Shown piece by piece: positions 36,389 to 45,688 of a stretch of DNA of 64,000 nt (the first letter of the stretch is position 1; each line of letters opens with the position of its first letter). The DNA is taken from contig NZ_JAMBPR010000025.1 of the NCBI RefSeq assembly GCF_024206475.1, positions 46,518 to 110,517 on the forward strand. Reading direction: 5' to 3'. The stretch is from Paraburkholderia sp. CNPSo 3274. GTDB taxonomy: Bacteria > Pseudomonadota > Gammaproteobacteria > Burkholderiales > Burkholderiaceae. Position numbers and translations under genes: made by a program. The notes under the pieces were generated by a model. That model saw only the letters and a list, made by a program, of their open reading frames with translations, ran no database searches and was not told the origin of the DNA.

Positions 36389-39300
36389 ATGTCCGATATC
36401 GCCGCTTCCTCGCAATCTCCGTCCCCCGTTGCCGTCGTCAAGCCGGGGCAGCGCTACGCGTTCGACGGCACGCACGGCTCGTCCGACGCGCTCCTGATCG
36501 CCCGCTACCGCGAAGCCGCGCGCGCCGGCGCCGCCCCGCTGCTTGCCGTGATCTGCGCCAGCGCCGTGGACGCGCAGCGGCTTGCCCAGGAGATTCCGTT
36601 CTTCGCGCCCGAGGCGCGCGTGCGCCTCCTGCCCGACTGGGAAACGCTGCCGTACGACACGTTCTCGCCGCACCAGGACCTCGTTTCCGAGCGCCTCGCC
36701 ACGCTGCACGATCTCGGCGAAGGCCGCTGCGACATTCTCATCGTGCCGGCCACCACGGCGCTCTACCGCATGCCGCCCGCATCGTTCCTCGCGGCCTATA
36801 CGTTCTCGTTCTCGCAGGGCGAGCGCCTCGACGAAGCGAAGCTCAAGTCGCAGCTCACGCTCGCGGGCTACGAGCACGTGAGCCAGGTGGTGCGCCCGGG
36901 CGAATACTGCGTGCGCGGCTCGCTCATCGACCTCTTTCCGATGGGCTCGCCACTGCCCTATCGCATCGACCTGTTCGACGACCAGGTCGACTCGATCCGC
37001 GCGTTCGATCCGGACAGCCAGCGCAGCCTCTATCCCGTGAAGGACGTGCGCCTGCTGCCTGGCCGCGAGTTCCCGTTCGATGAAGCCGCGCGCACGGCGT
37101 TTCGCAGCCGCTGGCGCGAGGTGTTCGAGGGCGACCCGAGCCGCGCGACGATCTACAAGGACATGGGCAACGGCGTGCCTTCGGCTGGCATCGAATACTA
37201 CCTGCCGCTCTTTTTCGAAGAGACGGCTACGCTCTTCCACTATCTGCCCGAAAACGCCCAACTGGTGTTCTCGGGCGACCTCGACGCCGCGATCCGCCGC
37301 TTCACGAACGACACGAAGCAGCGCCACAACTTCCTCTCGCACGACCGCGAGCGGCCGATCCTGGAGCCGCAACGCCTCTTCCTGACCGACGAGGACTTCT
37401 TCGCGTTCGCGAAGCCCTTCGCGCGCCTCGTGCTGCCCGCCACGAGCGCGGGCGGCTGGGCCACGGCGCTGCCGACCCTCGCGATCGACCGCCACGCCGA
37501 CGACCCGCTCGCTTCGCTGCGCACGTACCTCGACGCGACGAAAAACCGCGTGCTGTTCGCGGTGGAGTCGGCCGGCCGGCGCGAAACCATCGCGCAACTG
37601 CTCGCCGACAACCATCTGCGCCCCGCGGGCACGGATAGCTTCGAGGACTGGCTCACCGGCGACGAGCGCTTCGCGCTGGGCGTCGCGCCGCTTTCCACGG
37701 GATTCTCGCTGCCAGGCGAGGAACTCGCGGTCATCACCGAAACCGAGCTTTACGGGCCGCTCGCGCGCCGCACCGGGCGCCGCCGCCAGGAACAGGCGAG
37801 CAACGTCGACTCGATGGTGCGCGACCTCTCCGAACTGAAAGTGGGCGATCCAGTGGTCCATGCGCAGCACGGCATCGGCCGCTATCACGGCCTGGTGACG
37901 ATGGACCTCGGCGAAGGCGACACCGAGTTCCTGCACCTCGAATACGCGAACGGTAGCAAGCTCTACGTGCCGGTGTCGCAGTTGCACGTAATTTCGCGCT
38001 ACAGCGGCGCCGATCCCGATAGCGCGCCGCTGCACGCGCTCGGCTCGGGCCAGTGGGAAAAGGCGCGCCGCAAGGCCGCGCAGCAGATCCGCGACACCGC
38101 TGCCGAGCTTTTGAACCTCTACGCGCGCCGCGCCGCGCGCGAGGGCCACGCGTTCGCACTCGAACCGCGCGACTACGTCAAGTTCGCGGAGAGTTTCGGC
38201 TTCGAGGAAACGCCTGACCAGGCCGCGGCGATCGCCGCCGTGATCGGCGACATGACGAGCGGCAAGCCGATGGACCGCCTCGTATGCGGCGACGTGGGCT
38301 TCGGCAAGACGGAAGTGGCGTTGCGTGCGGCGTTCATCGCCGTGATGGGCGGCAAGCAGGTGGCGATTCTCTCGCCCACCACGCTGCTCGCCGAGCAGCA
38401 CACGCAAACCTTCACGGACCGCTTCGCCGACTGGCCCGTGCGCATCGCCGAGCTGTCGCGCTTCAAGACCGCGAAGGAAGTGAGCGGCTCGATCCAGCAG
38501 ATCAACGACGGCAGCGTCGATATCGTGATCGGCACGCACAAGCTGCTTTCGTCCGATGTTCAGTTCAAGCGCCTCGGGCTCGTAATCATCGACGAGGAGC
38601 ACCGCTTTGGCGTGCGCCAGAAGGAGGCGCTCAAGGCGCTGCGCGCGGAAGTGGACGTGCTCACGCTCACCGCCACGCCGATTCCACGCACGCTCGGCAT
38701 GGCGCTCGAAGGCTTGCGCGACTTCTCCGTGATCGCGACCGCGCCGCAAAAGCGTCTCGCCATCAAGACTTTCGTGCGCCGCGAGGAAGACAGCGTGATT
38801 CGCGAGGCCATGCTGCGCGAACTCAAGCGCGGCGGCCAGGTGTACTTCCTGCACAATGAGGTCGAAACCATCGAGAACCGCCGTGCGATGCTCGAAGCGC
38901 TCGTGCCGGAAGCGCGTATCGCCGTGGCGCACGGCCAGATGCACGAGCGCGAACTCGAGACCGTGATGCGCGATTTCGTGGCGCAGCGCGCGAACGTGCT
39001 GCTCTGTACCACGATCATCGAGACCGGCATCGATGTGCCGACCGCGAACACCATCCTTATCCACCGTTCCGACAAATTCGGTCTCGCACAGCTACACCAG
39101 TTGCGCGGCCGCGTCGGTCGCTCGCACCACCAGGCGTACGCGTATTTGCTCGTGCACGATCCGCAAGGGCTCACGAAGCAGGCGCAGCGCCGGCTCGAAG
39201 CCATCCAGCAGATGGAAGAACTCGGTTCGGGCTTCTATCTGGCGATGCACGACCTGGAGATTCGCGGCACGGGCGAAGTGCTCGGCGACAAGCAGTCGGG

Positions 39301-39862
39301 CGAGATCCAGGAGATCGGCTTCCAGCTCTATACGGACATGCTCAACGACGCCGTGAAGGCGCTGAAAGACGGCCGCGAGCCCGATCTCAACGCGCCGCTC
39401 GCGGCGACCACCGAGATCAACCTGCACGCGCCCGCCATCCTGCCCGCCGACTATTGCGGCGACGTGCAGGAGCGCCTCTCGCTCTACAAGCGACTCGCGA
39501 ACTGCGAGCACGACGATTCGATCGACGGTATTCAGGAAGAGCTGATCGACCGCTTCGGCAAGATGCCGGCGCAGGCGCATGCGCTGATCGAAACGCACCG
39601 TCTGCGTCTTGCGGCCAAGCCGCTCGGCATCACGAAGATCGATGCGGGCGAAGCGGTGATTGGCCTGCAGTTCGTGCCGAATCCGCCCGTGGACGCCATG
39701 CGCATCATCGAGATGGTGCAGAAACACAAGCACATCAAGCTCGCAGGGCAGGACAAGCTGCGCATCGAAACGCGCAGCCCCGACCTCGCGGTGCGCGTGG
39801 CCACCGTGAAGGAGACGTTGCGCGCGCTCGGTGCGCCCAATCGCGCTGGCGCATCGCGCTGA
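36389..39862 (+). CDS. mfd: Transcription-repair coupling factor
   Basis: A 1157-residue Mfd, close to E. coli (1148). Mfd displaces RNA polymerase stalled at lesions and recruits UvrA. The N-terminal UvrB-like region (LLPDWETLPYDTFSPHQDLVSERLATL) comes first. The RNA polymerase-interacting domain has LKVGDPVVHAQHGIGRYHGLVTM. The RecG-like translocase has Walker A CGDVGFGKTEVALRAA, IIDEEHRFGVRQKEALKAL and TATPIPRTLGMALEGLRDF. The C-terminal TRCF domain follows. The ATG at 36389 is preferred over a TTG two codons upstream. The gene is monocistronic, with 184 bp before argE. Confidence 0.98.
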   Translation: MSDIAASSQSPSPVAVVKPGQRYAFDGTHGSSDALLIARYREAARAGAAPLLAVICASAVDAQRLAQEIPFFAPEARVRLLPDWETLPYDTFSPHQDLVSERLATLHDLGEGRCDILIVPATTALYRMPPASFLAAYTFSFSQGERLDEAKLKSQLTLAGYEHVSQVVRPGEYCVRGSLIDLFPMGSPLPYRIDLFDDQVDSIRAFDPDSQRSLYPVKDVRLLPGREFPFDEAARTAFRSRWREVFEGDPSRATIYKDMGNGVPSAGIEYYLPLFFEETATLFHYLPENAQLVFSGDLDAAIRRFTNDTKQRHNFLSHDRERPILEPQRLFLTDEDFFAFAKPFARLVLPATSAGGWATALPTLAIDRHADDPLASLRTYLDATKNRVLFAVESAGRRETIAQLLADNHLRPAGTDSFEDWLTGDERFALGVAPLSTGFSLPGEELAVITETELYGPLARRTGRRRQEQASNVDSMVRDLSELKVGDPVVHAQHGIGRYHGLVTMDLGEGDTEFLHLEYANGSKLYVPVSQLHVISRYSGADPDSAPLHALGSGQWEKARRKAAQQIRDTAAELLNLYARRAAREGHAFALEPRDYVKFAESFGFEETPDQAAAIAAVIGDMTSGKPMDRLVCGDVGFGKTEVALRAAFIAVMGGKQVAILSPTTLLAEQHTQTFTDRFADWPVRIAELSRFKTAKEVSGSIQQINDGSVDIVIGTHKLLSSDVQFKRLGLVIIDEEHRFGVRQKEALKALRAEVDVLTLTATPIPRTLGMALEGLRDFSVIATAPQKRLAIKTFVRREEDSVIREAMLRELKRGGQVYFLHNEVETIENRRAMLEALVPEARIAVAHGQMHERELETVMRDFVAQRANVLLCTTIIETGIDVPTANTILIHRSDKFGLAQLHQLRGRVGRSHHQAYAYLLVHDPQGLTKQAQRRLEAIQQMEELGSGFYLAMHDLEIRGTGEVLGDKQSGEIQEIGFQLYTDMLNDAVKALKDGREPDLNAPLAATTEINLHAPAILPADYCGDVQERLSLYKRLANCEHDDSIDGIQEELIDRFGKMPAQAHALIETHRLRLAAKPLGITKIDAGEAVIGLQFVPNPPVDAMRIIEMVQKHKHIKLAGQDKLRIETRSPDLAVRVATVKETLRALGAPNRAGASR

Positions 39863-40046
39863 ACGCCTTTTCAGCATCTTCGGACGCCCGCGCGGTTTGC
39901 CCTGAGCGCGGGCGTTTTCACGTCATGCTGCAGCGCGCCATGCCCATCGCAATCGCCCGCTGCGTGGGACGCCGCACTACCCGCAGCTTTGGCTTGCCGC
40001 ATTCTTTTTGGGTAAGATGAAGAATACAAGCAAGCTGGAGTCCAAC

Positions 40047-41270
40047 ATGTCCCTCGCCGCTGAAACAGCGCAGTCGTCCACGCCTTCCGCCGCCCTTCCC
40101 GCGTCGCTTCCCTGGGTCACCCGCCTTGTTTCGATGGACACGGTCAGCCGCCATCCGAATCTCGGCCTGATCGAGACCGTGCGTGACGATCTGCGCGCGC
40201 GCGGCATCGAATCGACGCTCACCTATGGCCGCGACGGCAAATGGGCCAACCTGTTCGCCACGATCCCCGCGCACGACGGCGAGACGAACGGCGGCATCGT
40301 GCTCTCGGGCCACACCGACGTGGTACCGGTGGACGGCCAGAAATGGGACAGCGACCCGTTCAAGCCCGAGATTCGCGACGGCCTGCTCTATGGCCGCGGC
40401 ACCTGCGACATGAAGGGATTCATCGGCGCGGCGCTCACGCTCCTGCCCGAGATCCAGCAGACGAAACTCGCCAAGCCCTTGCACCTCGCGCTCTCGTTCG
40501 ACGAGGAAGTGGGCTGCGTAGGCGCGCCGCTCATGATCGAAGAACTCGTGAAGCGCGGCGTGAAACCTGAAGGCTGCATCGTGGGCGAGCCCACGAGCAT
40601 GCGCCCCATCGTTGCGCACAAGGGCATCAACGCGTACCAGTGCTGCGTGCGCGGCCAGGCCGCACATTCGTCGCTCACGCCGCGCGGCCTCAACGCGATC
40701 GAGTATGCGGCGCGCCTCATCTGCTACATCCGCGACATGGCCGACGAGTTCCGCGCGAACGGTCCGTTCGACGAGCTTTACGACGTGCCGTTCACGACCG
40801 CGCAGACGAGCACGATCGAAGGCGGCAACGCCATCAACACGGTGCCGGCCGAATGCCGCTTCGCGTTCGAGTTCCGCAATCTGCCGACGCTCAACCCCGA
40901 CACGATCTTCGCGCGTATCGAGCAGTACGCGCGCGAAACGCTCGTGCCGAAGATGCAGCGCGAACATGCGGTGGGCGCGATCGAGTTCACGAAGATCGCC
41001 GCGGCACCCGGTCTCGACGCCACCGAGCAAGCCGCGATCACGCAGCTCGTGCGCGCGCTCACCGCCGACCAGGCGCGCCTCAAGGTGGCCTATGGCACTG
41101 AGGCGGGCCTCTTCGCACGCGCGGGCATTCCGAGCGTGGTGTGCGGTCCGGGCGACATTCAGCAGGCGCACAAGCCGAACGAATATGTTTCGCTCGAACA
41201 GCTCGCGGCCTGCGAAGGTTTCCTGCGCAAGCTCGTGCACGGCATGTCCGTCGAAGCCCTGGCACAGTAA
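40047..41270 (+). CDS. argE: Acetylornithine deacetylase (M20 family)
   Basis: A 407-residue zinc hydrolase that releases ornithine from N-acetylornithine. The M20 metal motifs are SGHTDVVPVDGQKW (His-x-Asp), LLYGRGTCDMKGFIGAAL, and SFDEEVGCVGAPLMIEEL (catalytic Glu pair). The dimerisation lid (KGINAYQCCVRGQAAHSSLTPRGLNAIEYAARL) is complete, as is the C-terminal GPGDIQQAHKPNEYVSLEQL with the last His ligand. The ATG at 40047 follows CTGGAG; a TTG at 40008 is in frame but less likely. It is followed 21 bp later by a PLP enzyme gene on the same strand, suggesting an operon. Confidence 0.93.
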   Translation: MSLAAETAQSSTPSAALPASLPWVTRLVSMDTVSRHPNLGLIETVRDDLRARGIESTLTYGRDGKWANLFATIPAHDGETNGGIVLSGHTDVVPVDGQKWDSDPFKPEIRDGLLYGRGTCDMKGFIGAALTLLPEIQQTKLAKPLHLALSFDEEVGCVGAPLMIEELVKRGVKPEGCIVGEPTSMRPIVAHKGINAYQCCVRGQAAHSSLTPRGLNAIEYAARLICYIRDMADEFRANGPFDELYDVPFTTAQTSTIEGGNAINTVPAECRFAFEFRNLPTLNPDTIFARIEQYARETLVPKMQREHAVGAIEFTKIAAAPGLDATEQAAITQLVRALTADQARLKVAYGTEAGLFARAGIPSVVCGPGDIQQAHKPNEYVSLEQLAACEGFLRKLVHGMSVEALAQ

Positions 41271-41291
41271 CCACGCTGGACGCGCACCATT

Positions 41292-42302
41292 ATGTCCACC
41301 GCCGCGCCGCTCCCCACCAGCCACACGATAGACGGTGAGGCGATCCCTACGCTCGACGAGATCGCCTCGCAGCATTTCGCGCTCGCGCCGTGGGTGCTGC
41401 GCACACCGGTGTTCGACCGCCACGACCTGTCCACGCTCGAAGCGACGCTCGTGAACTTCAAGTTCGAGCTGTTGCAGTCGAGCGGCAGCTTCAAGGTGCG
41501 CGGCGCGTTCACGCATCTGCTCGCACTCGACGCCGCGCAACGCAGCGCTGGCGTCACGTGCGTTTCGGGCGGTAATCACGCCATTGCGGTGGCGTATGCG
41601 GCGATGCGCCTTGGCATCAGCGCGAAGGTCGTGCTCTTTCGCACCGCGAGCGCGGCGCGCGTTGCGCAGTGCAAGCGCTTTGGCGCGGAAATCGTCGTGG
41701 CGGGCAACAGCAGCGAGGCGTTCGAGATCGTGCGTCGCATCGAGACCGACGAGGGACGCTATTTCGTGCATCCCTTCAACGGTTATCGCACGGTGCTCGG
41801 CACGGCCACGCTCGGCTACGAATGGGCCACCCAGGCGCCCGATCTCGACGCGGTCGTCGTGCCCATTGGCGGTGGCGGTCTCGCTGCGGGCGTCGCCACC
41901 GCGCTGCGGCTCGCGAATCCGCGCGTGCGCGTGTATGGCGTCGAGCCCGAGGGCTCGGACGTGATGGCACGCAGCTTCGCCGCGAACCACACGGTGCGCC
42001 TGACCCACATGCACTCGATCGCCGACTCGCTCATGGCGCCGCATGCGGAGCAATACAGCTATACGCTGTGCCGCCGTCATCTCGAACGCGTCGTCACGGT
42101 CTCCGACGAGGCGTTGCGCAGCGCAATGCGCGTGCTCTTCGAGCAACTCAAGCTCGCCGTCGAGCCCGCTTGCGCCACCGCCACGGCGGGGCTGCTCGGG
42201 CCGCTGCGCGACACGCTGCAAGGCAAGCGCGTGGGCGTGCTGCTGTGTGGCACCAATACCGACCCGGCGACTTTCCACCAGCAGATCTCGCTCGCGCACT
42301 GA
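41292..42302 (+). CDS. PLP-dependent threonine/serine dehydratase-like enzyme
   Basis: A 336-residue fold-type II PLP enzyme. The Schiff-base Lys is in SSGSFKVRGAF (about residue 63), the SGGNHAIAVAYAA loop is the Asn-binding site, and VPIGGGGLAAGVATAL binds the phosphate. There is no regulatory ACT domain, so this resembles catabolic threonine dehydratase, serine racemase or a related lyase rather than IlvA. It would convert L-Thr or L-Ser to the 2-oxo acid and ammonia. It lies 21 bp downstream of argE, probably co-transcribed. The exact substrate cannot be determined from sequence. Confidence 0.85.
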   Translation: MSTAAPLPTSHTIDGEAIPTLDEIASQHFALAPWVLRTPVFDRHDLSTLEATLVNFKFELLQSSGSFKVRGAFTHLLALDAAQRSAGVTCVSGGNHAIAVAYAAMRLGISAKVVLFRTASAARVAQCKRFGAEIVVAGNSSEAFEIVRRIETDEGRYFVHPFNGYRTVLGTATLGYEWATQAPDLDAVVVPIGGGGLAAGVATALRLANPRVRVYGVEPEGSDVMARSFAANHTVRLTHMHSIADSLMAPHAEQYSYTLCRRHLERVVTVSDEALRSAMRVLFEQLKLAVEPACATATAGLLGPLRDTLQGKRVGVLLCGTNTDPATFHQQISLAH

Positions 42303-42424
42303 ATCCAAACGCGGCCCAAAGTTAGCGCGGTGGGCACGCCGCGTGCGTTCGCCGGGACTTCGTCGCCGTCCCTGGCAAAACGTCAGGGAATGTCAAATTG
42401 CTACCGCGATATGGATGCGTTCGC

Positions 42425-42430
42425 TATGAT
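42425..42430 (+). promoter_or_regulatory. Possible -10 element of mscL
   Basis: TATGAT within GCTATGATTGCGC, 60 bp before the mscL start. A TTGCTA hexamer upstream is too far (21 bp) to be a good -35. Confidence 0.4.
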
Positions 42431-42490
42431 TGCGCCAATATGCCGTATTGACCCCAGCCCCGTGCTGCGCCATTCAGGGAGAGCCCGCTC

Positions 42491-42937
42491 ATGAGCATCG
42501 TCCAGGAGTTCAAGGAATTCGCCGTCAAAGGCAACGTGATGGATCTCGCCGTCGGTGTGATCATCGGCGGCGCGTTCTCGAGCATTGTCAACTCAATCGT
42601 GAAAGACCTCATCATGCCGGTCATCGGCGTGATCACGGGCGGCCTCGACTTCTCGAATATGTTCGTGCGGCTCGGCCACATTCCGGCCAGCTATAAAGGC
42701 AACCCCGAGTCGTACAAGGACCTGCAGACCGCTGGCGTGGCCGTGTTCGGCTATGGCTCGTTCATCACCGCGGTGATCAACTTCGTCATCCTCGCGTTCA
42801 TCATCTTTTTGATGGTGAAGTTCATCAACAAGCTGCGCCAGCCGCAAGCCGCCGCGCCCGCCGAGCCGCCGCCCACGCCCGAAGACGTGCTGCTGCTGCG
42901 CGAGATCCGCGATTCGTTGCAGAACAGTCCGCGCTGA
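42491..42937 (+). CDS. mscL: Large-conductance mechanosensitive channel
   Basis: A 148-residue MscL, near the usual 136-150. The amphipathic N-terminal helix MSIVQEFKEFAVKGNVMDLAVGVIIGGAF leads into TM1, which contains the gate region VGVIIGGAFSSIVNSIVKDLIMPVIG. A periplasmic loop (MFVRLGHIPASYKGNPESYKDLQ) and TM2 (FITAVINFVILAFIIFLMVKFI) follow. The C-terminal bundle helix ends EDVLLLREIRDSLQN after a Pro/Ala linker. It releases solutes on hypo-osmotic shock in the inner membrane. A bidirectional terminator follows. Confidence 0.97.
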   Translation: MSIVQEFKEFAVKGNVMDLAVGVIIGGAFSSIVNSIVKDLIMPVIGVITGGLDFSNMFVRLGHIPASYKGNPESYKDLQTAGVAVFGYGSFITAVINFVILAFIIFLMVKFINKLRQPQAAAPAEPPPTPEDVLLLREIRDSLQNSPR

Positions 42938-42956
42938 TCCTCACAAGCGTCCAGAC

Positions 42957-42994
42957 AAAAGCCCGCGCCGCCGCAAGGCCGCGCGGGCTTTTTT
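42957..42994. terminator. Bidirectional intrinsic terminator
   Basis: AAAAGCCCGCGC and GCGCGGGCTTTTTT form a stem of about 12 bp with an inner GCCGC loop. It separates mscL (+) from the hybrid kinase gene (-). Confidence 0.9.
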
Positions 42995-43014
42995 GTGCCC
43001 GGCTCAAGGCAGAG

Positions 43015-45012
43015 TCAGGGACAAGGCGCGGCGGAATCGGGCTCGGCCGCCGCGCTGCGCGCGGCTACGGCCTCTTCAATCAGCCGTTCGAGCTGCTCGA
43101 AGTTGACGGGTTTCGTGAGATGCGCAGTAAAGCCCGCTTCGACGCTGCGGCGCACGTCGTCGTCGGTTCCGAAGCCGGTAAGCGCGACGGCGGGCACCGT
43201 TGATTGCGCACGAAACGCCCGAATGAAGTCGATGCCCGAGCCGTCCGGCAGGCCGATGTCGCTCACCACGAGGTCGAAGGCCATGCTGGCCGTGAGCGCG
43301 AGCGCGCCAGCCACGCTGCCCGCCACCGCCACCTCGTGGCCGCCTGCGCGCATCAGCTGCGACATGACCTCGGCGGTGTCCTCGTGATCCTCGATCAGCA
43401 GGATGTTCAGCGCACCCACCCGATGCGGTCCGCGCAGCTCGGCGGTCGCGGCCGCCCCCACGCCCCGCGCCGCGCTCGGCAGCACGATGGTGAAGGTCGC
43501 GCCACAATGCGCGCCGGGGCTCTTCGCGCTGACGTTCCCGCCGTGCGCCTCGGTCAGCGCCCGCGTCACGGCGAGACCCAAACCGAGCCCGCCGAACTGG
43601 CGCGTGAGATTGTGGCTGCCCTGCTCGAAGGCATGAAAGAGCTTGCCGATCTGCTCCGGTGCGATGCCGATGCCCGTATCCTCGACCTCAATTTCCACCT
43701 GCATGCGCTCGTCGCGCGTGCGCACGTAAATGTGGCCGCCGTCGGGCGTGAATTTCGCGGCGTTGCGCACGAGGTTCCACAGCATCTGCTGCAGGCGCGC
43801 GCGGTCGCCGCGCACATAATGCTGCTGCGCGCGCAGATCGACGTGCACGTCCTGCTGCTTGATCTGGATTTCGCTATGGAAGAGCTCGAGCACGGCCTCG
43901 ATCACCTCGTGCACGTCAACGGTGTCGAGCGCAAGGCTCAGCTTGCCGTTGGCCACGCGCGTGAGATCGAGCAGGTCGTCGATCAGACGCGCCTCAAGCT
44001 CGATATTGCGGCGGATCATCAGCACACCCGCGCGCGCCGCATCGGGCAGGCCCGGGATCTGCTCCAGCAGACGCGTGCCCGCGAGCACCGGCGTGAGCGG
44101 CGTGCGCAGCTCGTGCGAGAGCATAGCGAGGAAGCGGTCTTTCGCGCGGTTGGCCTCCTCGGCGGTCTGCCGCGCGGCCTGCGCCGAGGCGAGCAGGCGC
44201 TCGCGCTCCTGGGTCGCTTCGCGCTGCGAGTCGATGTCGGTGCAACTGCCGAACCATTTGTTTACGCCGCCGCGCGGGTCGCGCATCGGAACGATTCGGA
44301 CATCGAACCATCGATATACGCCATCGTGGCGGCGAATTCGCAACTCGTGGCGATAGTCGGTGGCACCGCTGCTCACGGCTGTGAGCCAGGTTTGGCGAAT
44401 CTCTTCGCGATCGTCCGCATGCACGGCGTCGAGCCACGCGAGACCATCCGACTGGTCCGCGTCGAGACCCGTGTAGTCGAGCCACTGCTTCGAGACAAAG
44501 TCGCAATTGCCGTCCGCGCCGCAGGTGAGCACGAGGTGCGGCAATGCTTCGGAGAGCGTGCGGTAGTGCTCTTCGCGGTCGCGCAGTAGCAGCGCTTCGT
44601 CGGAGGCGCGCTGCAGCGCCACCTGCGAGAGCACGCGCGCAACGGCTTCAGGCAGATAGTCAAGATAGTCGCCCGATTTCGGCACCACATCCGAGACGCC
44701 CGCGCGCAACGCGGCGATCACGCGAGATTCGTCGGTGAAGCCGGTCACGAGGATGGCCGGCACGCGCACATCGTCGGCACGCAGGCGGCGGAAGAAGTCG
44801 AGGCCCGTTTCCGCGCCGTCGAGCTGATAGTCGAGCACGAGCACGTCGGGCGTCTGCACGGCGAGCAGCGCGCGCGCCTCCCCGACGCCCGTGCAGGTGT
44901 CCACGCGCGCACCGGCGCGCAGAAGCGATTTGCGCGCGAGGCGCAGGATGCCTTCGTCGTCGTCGACGACGAGCACGCGCGCGCCGTCCAGCATCGTGGG
45001 TTCCTCAGTCAT
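43015..45012 (-). CDS. Hybrid sensor histidine kinase (REC-PAS-HisKA-HATPase-REC)
   Basis: A 665-residue cytosolic kinase without membrane helices. An N-terminal receiver (about residues 12-125, VLVVDDDEGI, Asp in VLVLDYQLDG) is followed by a PAS/PAC domain (about 148-265, HYRTLSEALPHLVLTCGADGNCDFVSKQWLDYTGLD). The kinase core has His300 in MLSHELRTPLTPVL, the N-box region NLVRNAAKF, VEDTGIGIAPEQIGKLFHAFEQG and GGLGLGLAVTRALTEAHGG. A C-terminal receiver (about 530-650) has Asp in LVVSDIGLPDGSG. The N-terminal receiver suggests input from another kinase. It is the last gene of a three-gene minus-strand cluster, 98 bp after the single-domain regulator. Confidence 0.93.
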   Translation of the reverse strand: MTEEPTMLDGARVLVVDDDEGILRLARKSLLRAGARVDTCTGVGEARALLAVQTPDVLVLDYQLDGAETGLDFFRRLRADDVRVPAILVTGFTDESRVIAALRAGVSDVVPKSGDYLDYLPEAVARVLSQVALQRASDEALLLRDREEHYRTLSEALPHLVLTCGADGNCDFVSKQWLDYTGLDADQSDGLAWLDAVHADDREEIRQTWLTAVSSGATDYRHELRIRRHDGVYRWFDVRIVPMRDPRGGVNKWFGSCTDIDSQREATQERERLLASAQAARQTAEEANRAKDRFLAMLSHELRTPLTPVLAGTRLLEQIPGLPDAARAGVLMIRRNIELEARLIDDLLDLTRVANGKLSLALDTVDVHEVIEAVLELFHSEIQIKQQDVHVDLRAQQHYVRGDRARLQQMLWNLVRNAAKFTPDGGHIYVRTRDERMQVEIEVEDTGIGIAPEQIGKLFHAFEQGSHNLTRQFGGLGLGLAVTRALTEAHGGNVSAKSPGAHCGATFTIVLPSAARGVGAAATAELRGPHRVGALNILLIEDHEDTAEVMSQLMRAGGHEVAVAGSVAGALALTASMAFDLVVSDIGLPDGSGIDFIRAFRAQSTVPAVALTGFGTDDDVRRSVEAGFTAHLTKPVNFEQLERLIEEAVAARSAAAEPDSAAPCP

Positions 45013-45110
45013 GCGCGAAGCGTCCCTTCGGGCACGGGTCGGGTTTGCCGCCGTTCTTCCATTCGGTTGCCAATGCGTGATGATTCCGTGCGTGATGCAC
45101 GCGTGATGCG

Positions 45111-45611
45111 TTATTGGGCGCCGGCCGCTCGCGCCTGGACGAAGCGATGTCCTGGCGGCAGCTTGACGACCTGGAGAAAGAAGCCGAGTCGGCGAACGGC
45201 CTCGATGAACGCGTCATATTCGACCGGTTTCGTGATGTACACGTTGCAGCCGAGCTCATAGCAGCGTTCGATCTCGCGAGGGTCGTCGGTGGTCGTGAGC
45301 ACGATCACCGGCACCGACGCCGTGGCGGGCTCCGCTTTCAGGCGCCGCAGCACCTCGAAGCCGTCCACGCGCGGCATGCGCAGGTCGAGCAGCACGACAA
45401 AATTGCCGAGCGCGTCGCGCGACGGCCAGTTCGCGGCCGCAGCCGGGCTATCGCCCGGCGTGCCGAAAAAGTAATCGAGCGCCTCCTGGCCGTCGCGAAA
45501 GCGCAGAAAGCCGTTCGAGATCCCCGAACGCCGCAGGTTGCGCTCGACCAGCGTGGCATGCCCGTCGTCGTCTTCGATCAGCACGATGCTGACCTGTTCC
45601 CCGTTCGTCAT
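45111..45611 (-). CDS. Single-domain response regulator (Rcp1-like)
   Basis: A 166-residue stand-alone receiver with no output domain. The family acidic patch is LIEDDDGHA, phospho-acceptor Asp76 is in VVLLDLRMPRVDG, then VIVLTTTDDPREIERCYELGCNVYITKPVEYDAF with the conserved Thr and Lys. The insertion FGTPGDSPAAAANWP before Asp76, and the overall layout, resemble Rcp1-type regulators that partner phytochrome-like kinases. AGGAGA precedes the start. It lies between the CHASE3-like kinase (77 bp upstream) and the hybrid kinase. It likely shuttles phosphate or binds a target protein. Confidence 0.92.
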   Translation of the reverse strand: MTNGEQVSIVLIEDDDGHATLVERNLRRSGISNGFLRFRDGQEALDYFFGTPGDSPAAAANWPSRDALGNFVVLLDLRMPRVDGFEVLRRLKAEPATASVPVIVLTTTDDPREIERCYELGCNVYITKPVEYDAFIEAVRRLGFFLQVVKLPPGHRFVQARAAGAQ

Positions 45612-45688
45612 CTCGACTCTCCTACGTCCTGCATGAACTTTTCAAGGCTTGTTGAAAGCTTGCCGCGCAGCGCGCGCCAGAAAACCCG

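Noticed and set aside
36191..39064. Very long open frame antisense to mfd (about 957 codons), and similar long antisense frames over purL, lon and argE
   Set aside because: High GC with strong third-position bias leaves antisense frames open. The sense genes are full-length with intact motifs, and the antisense translations are Arg/His/Val-rich without recognisable domains.
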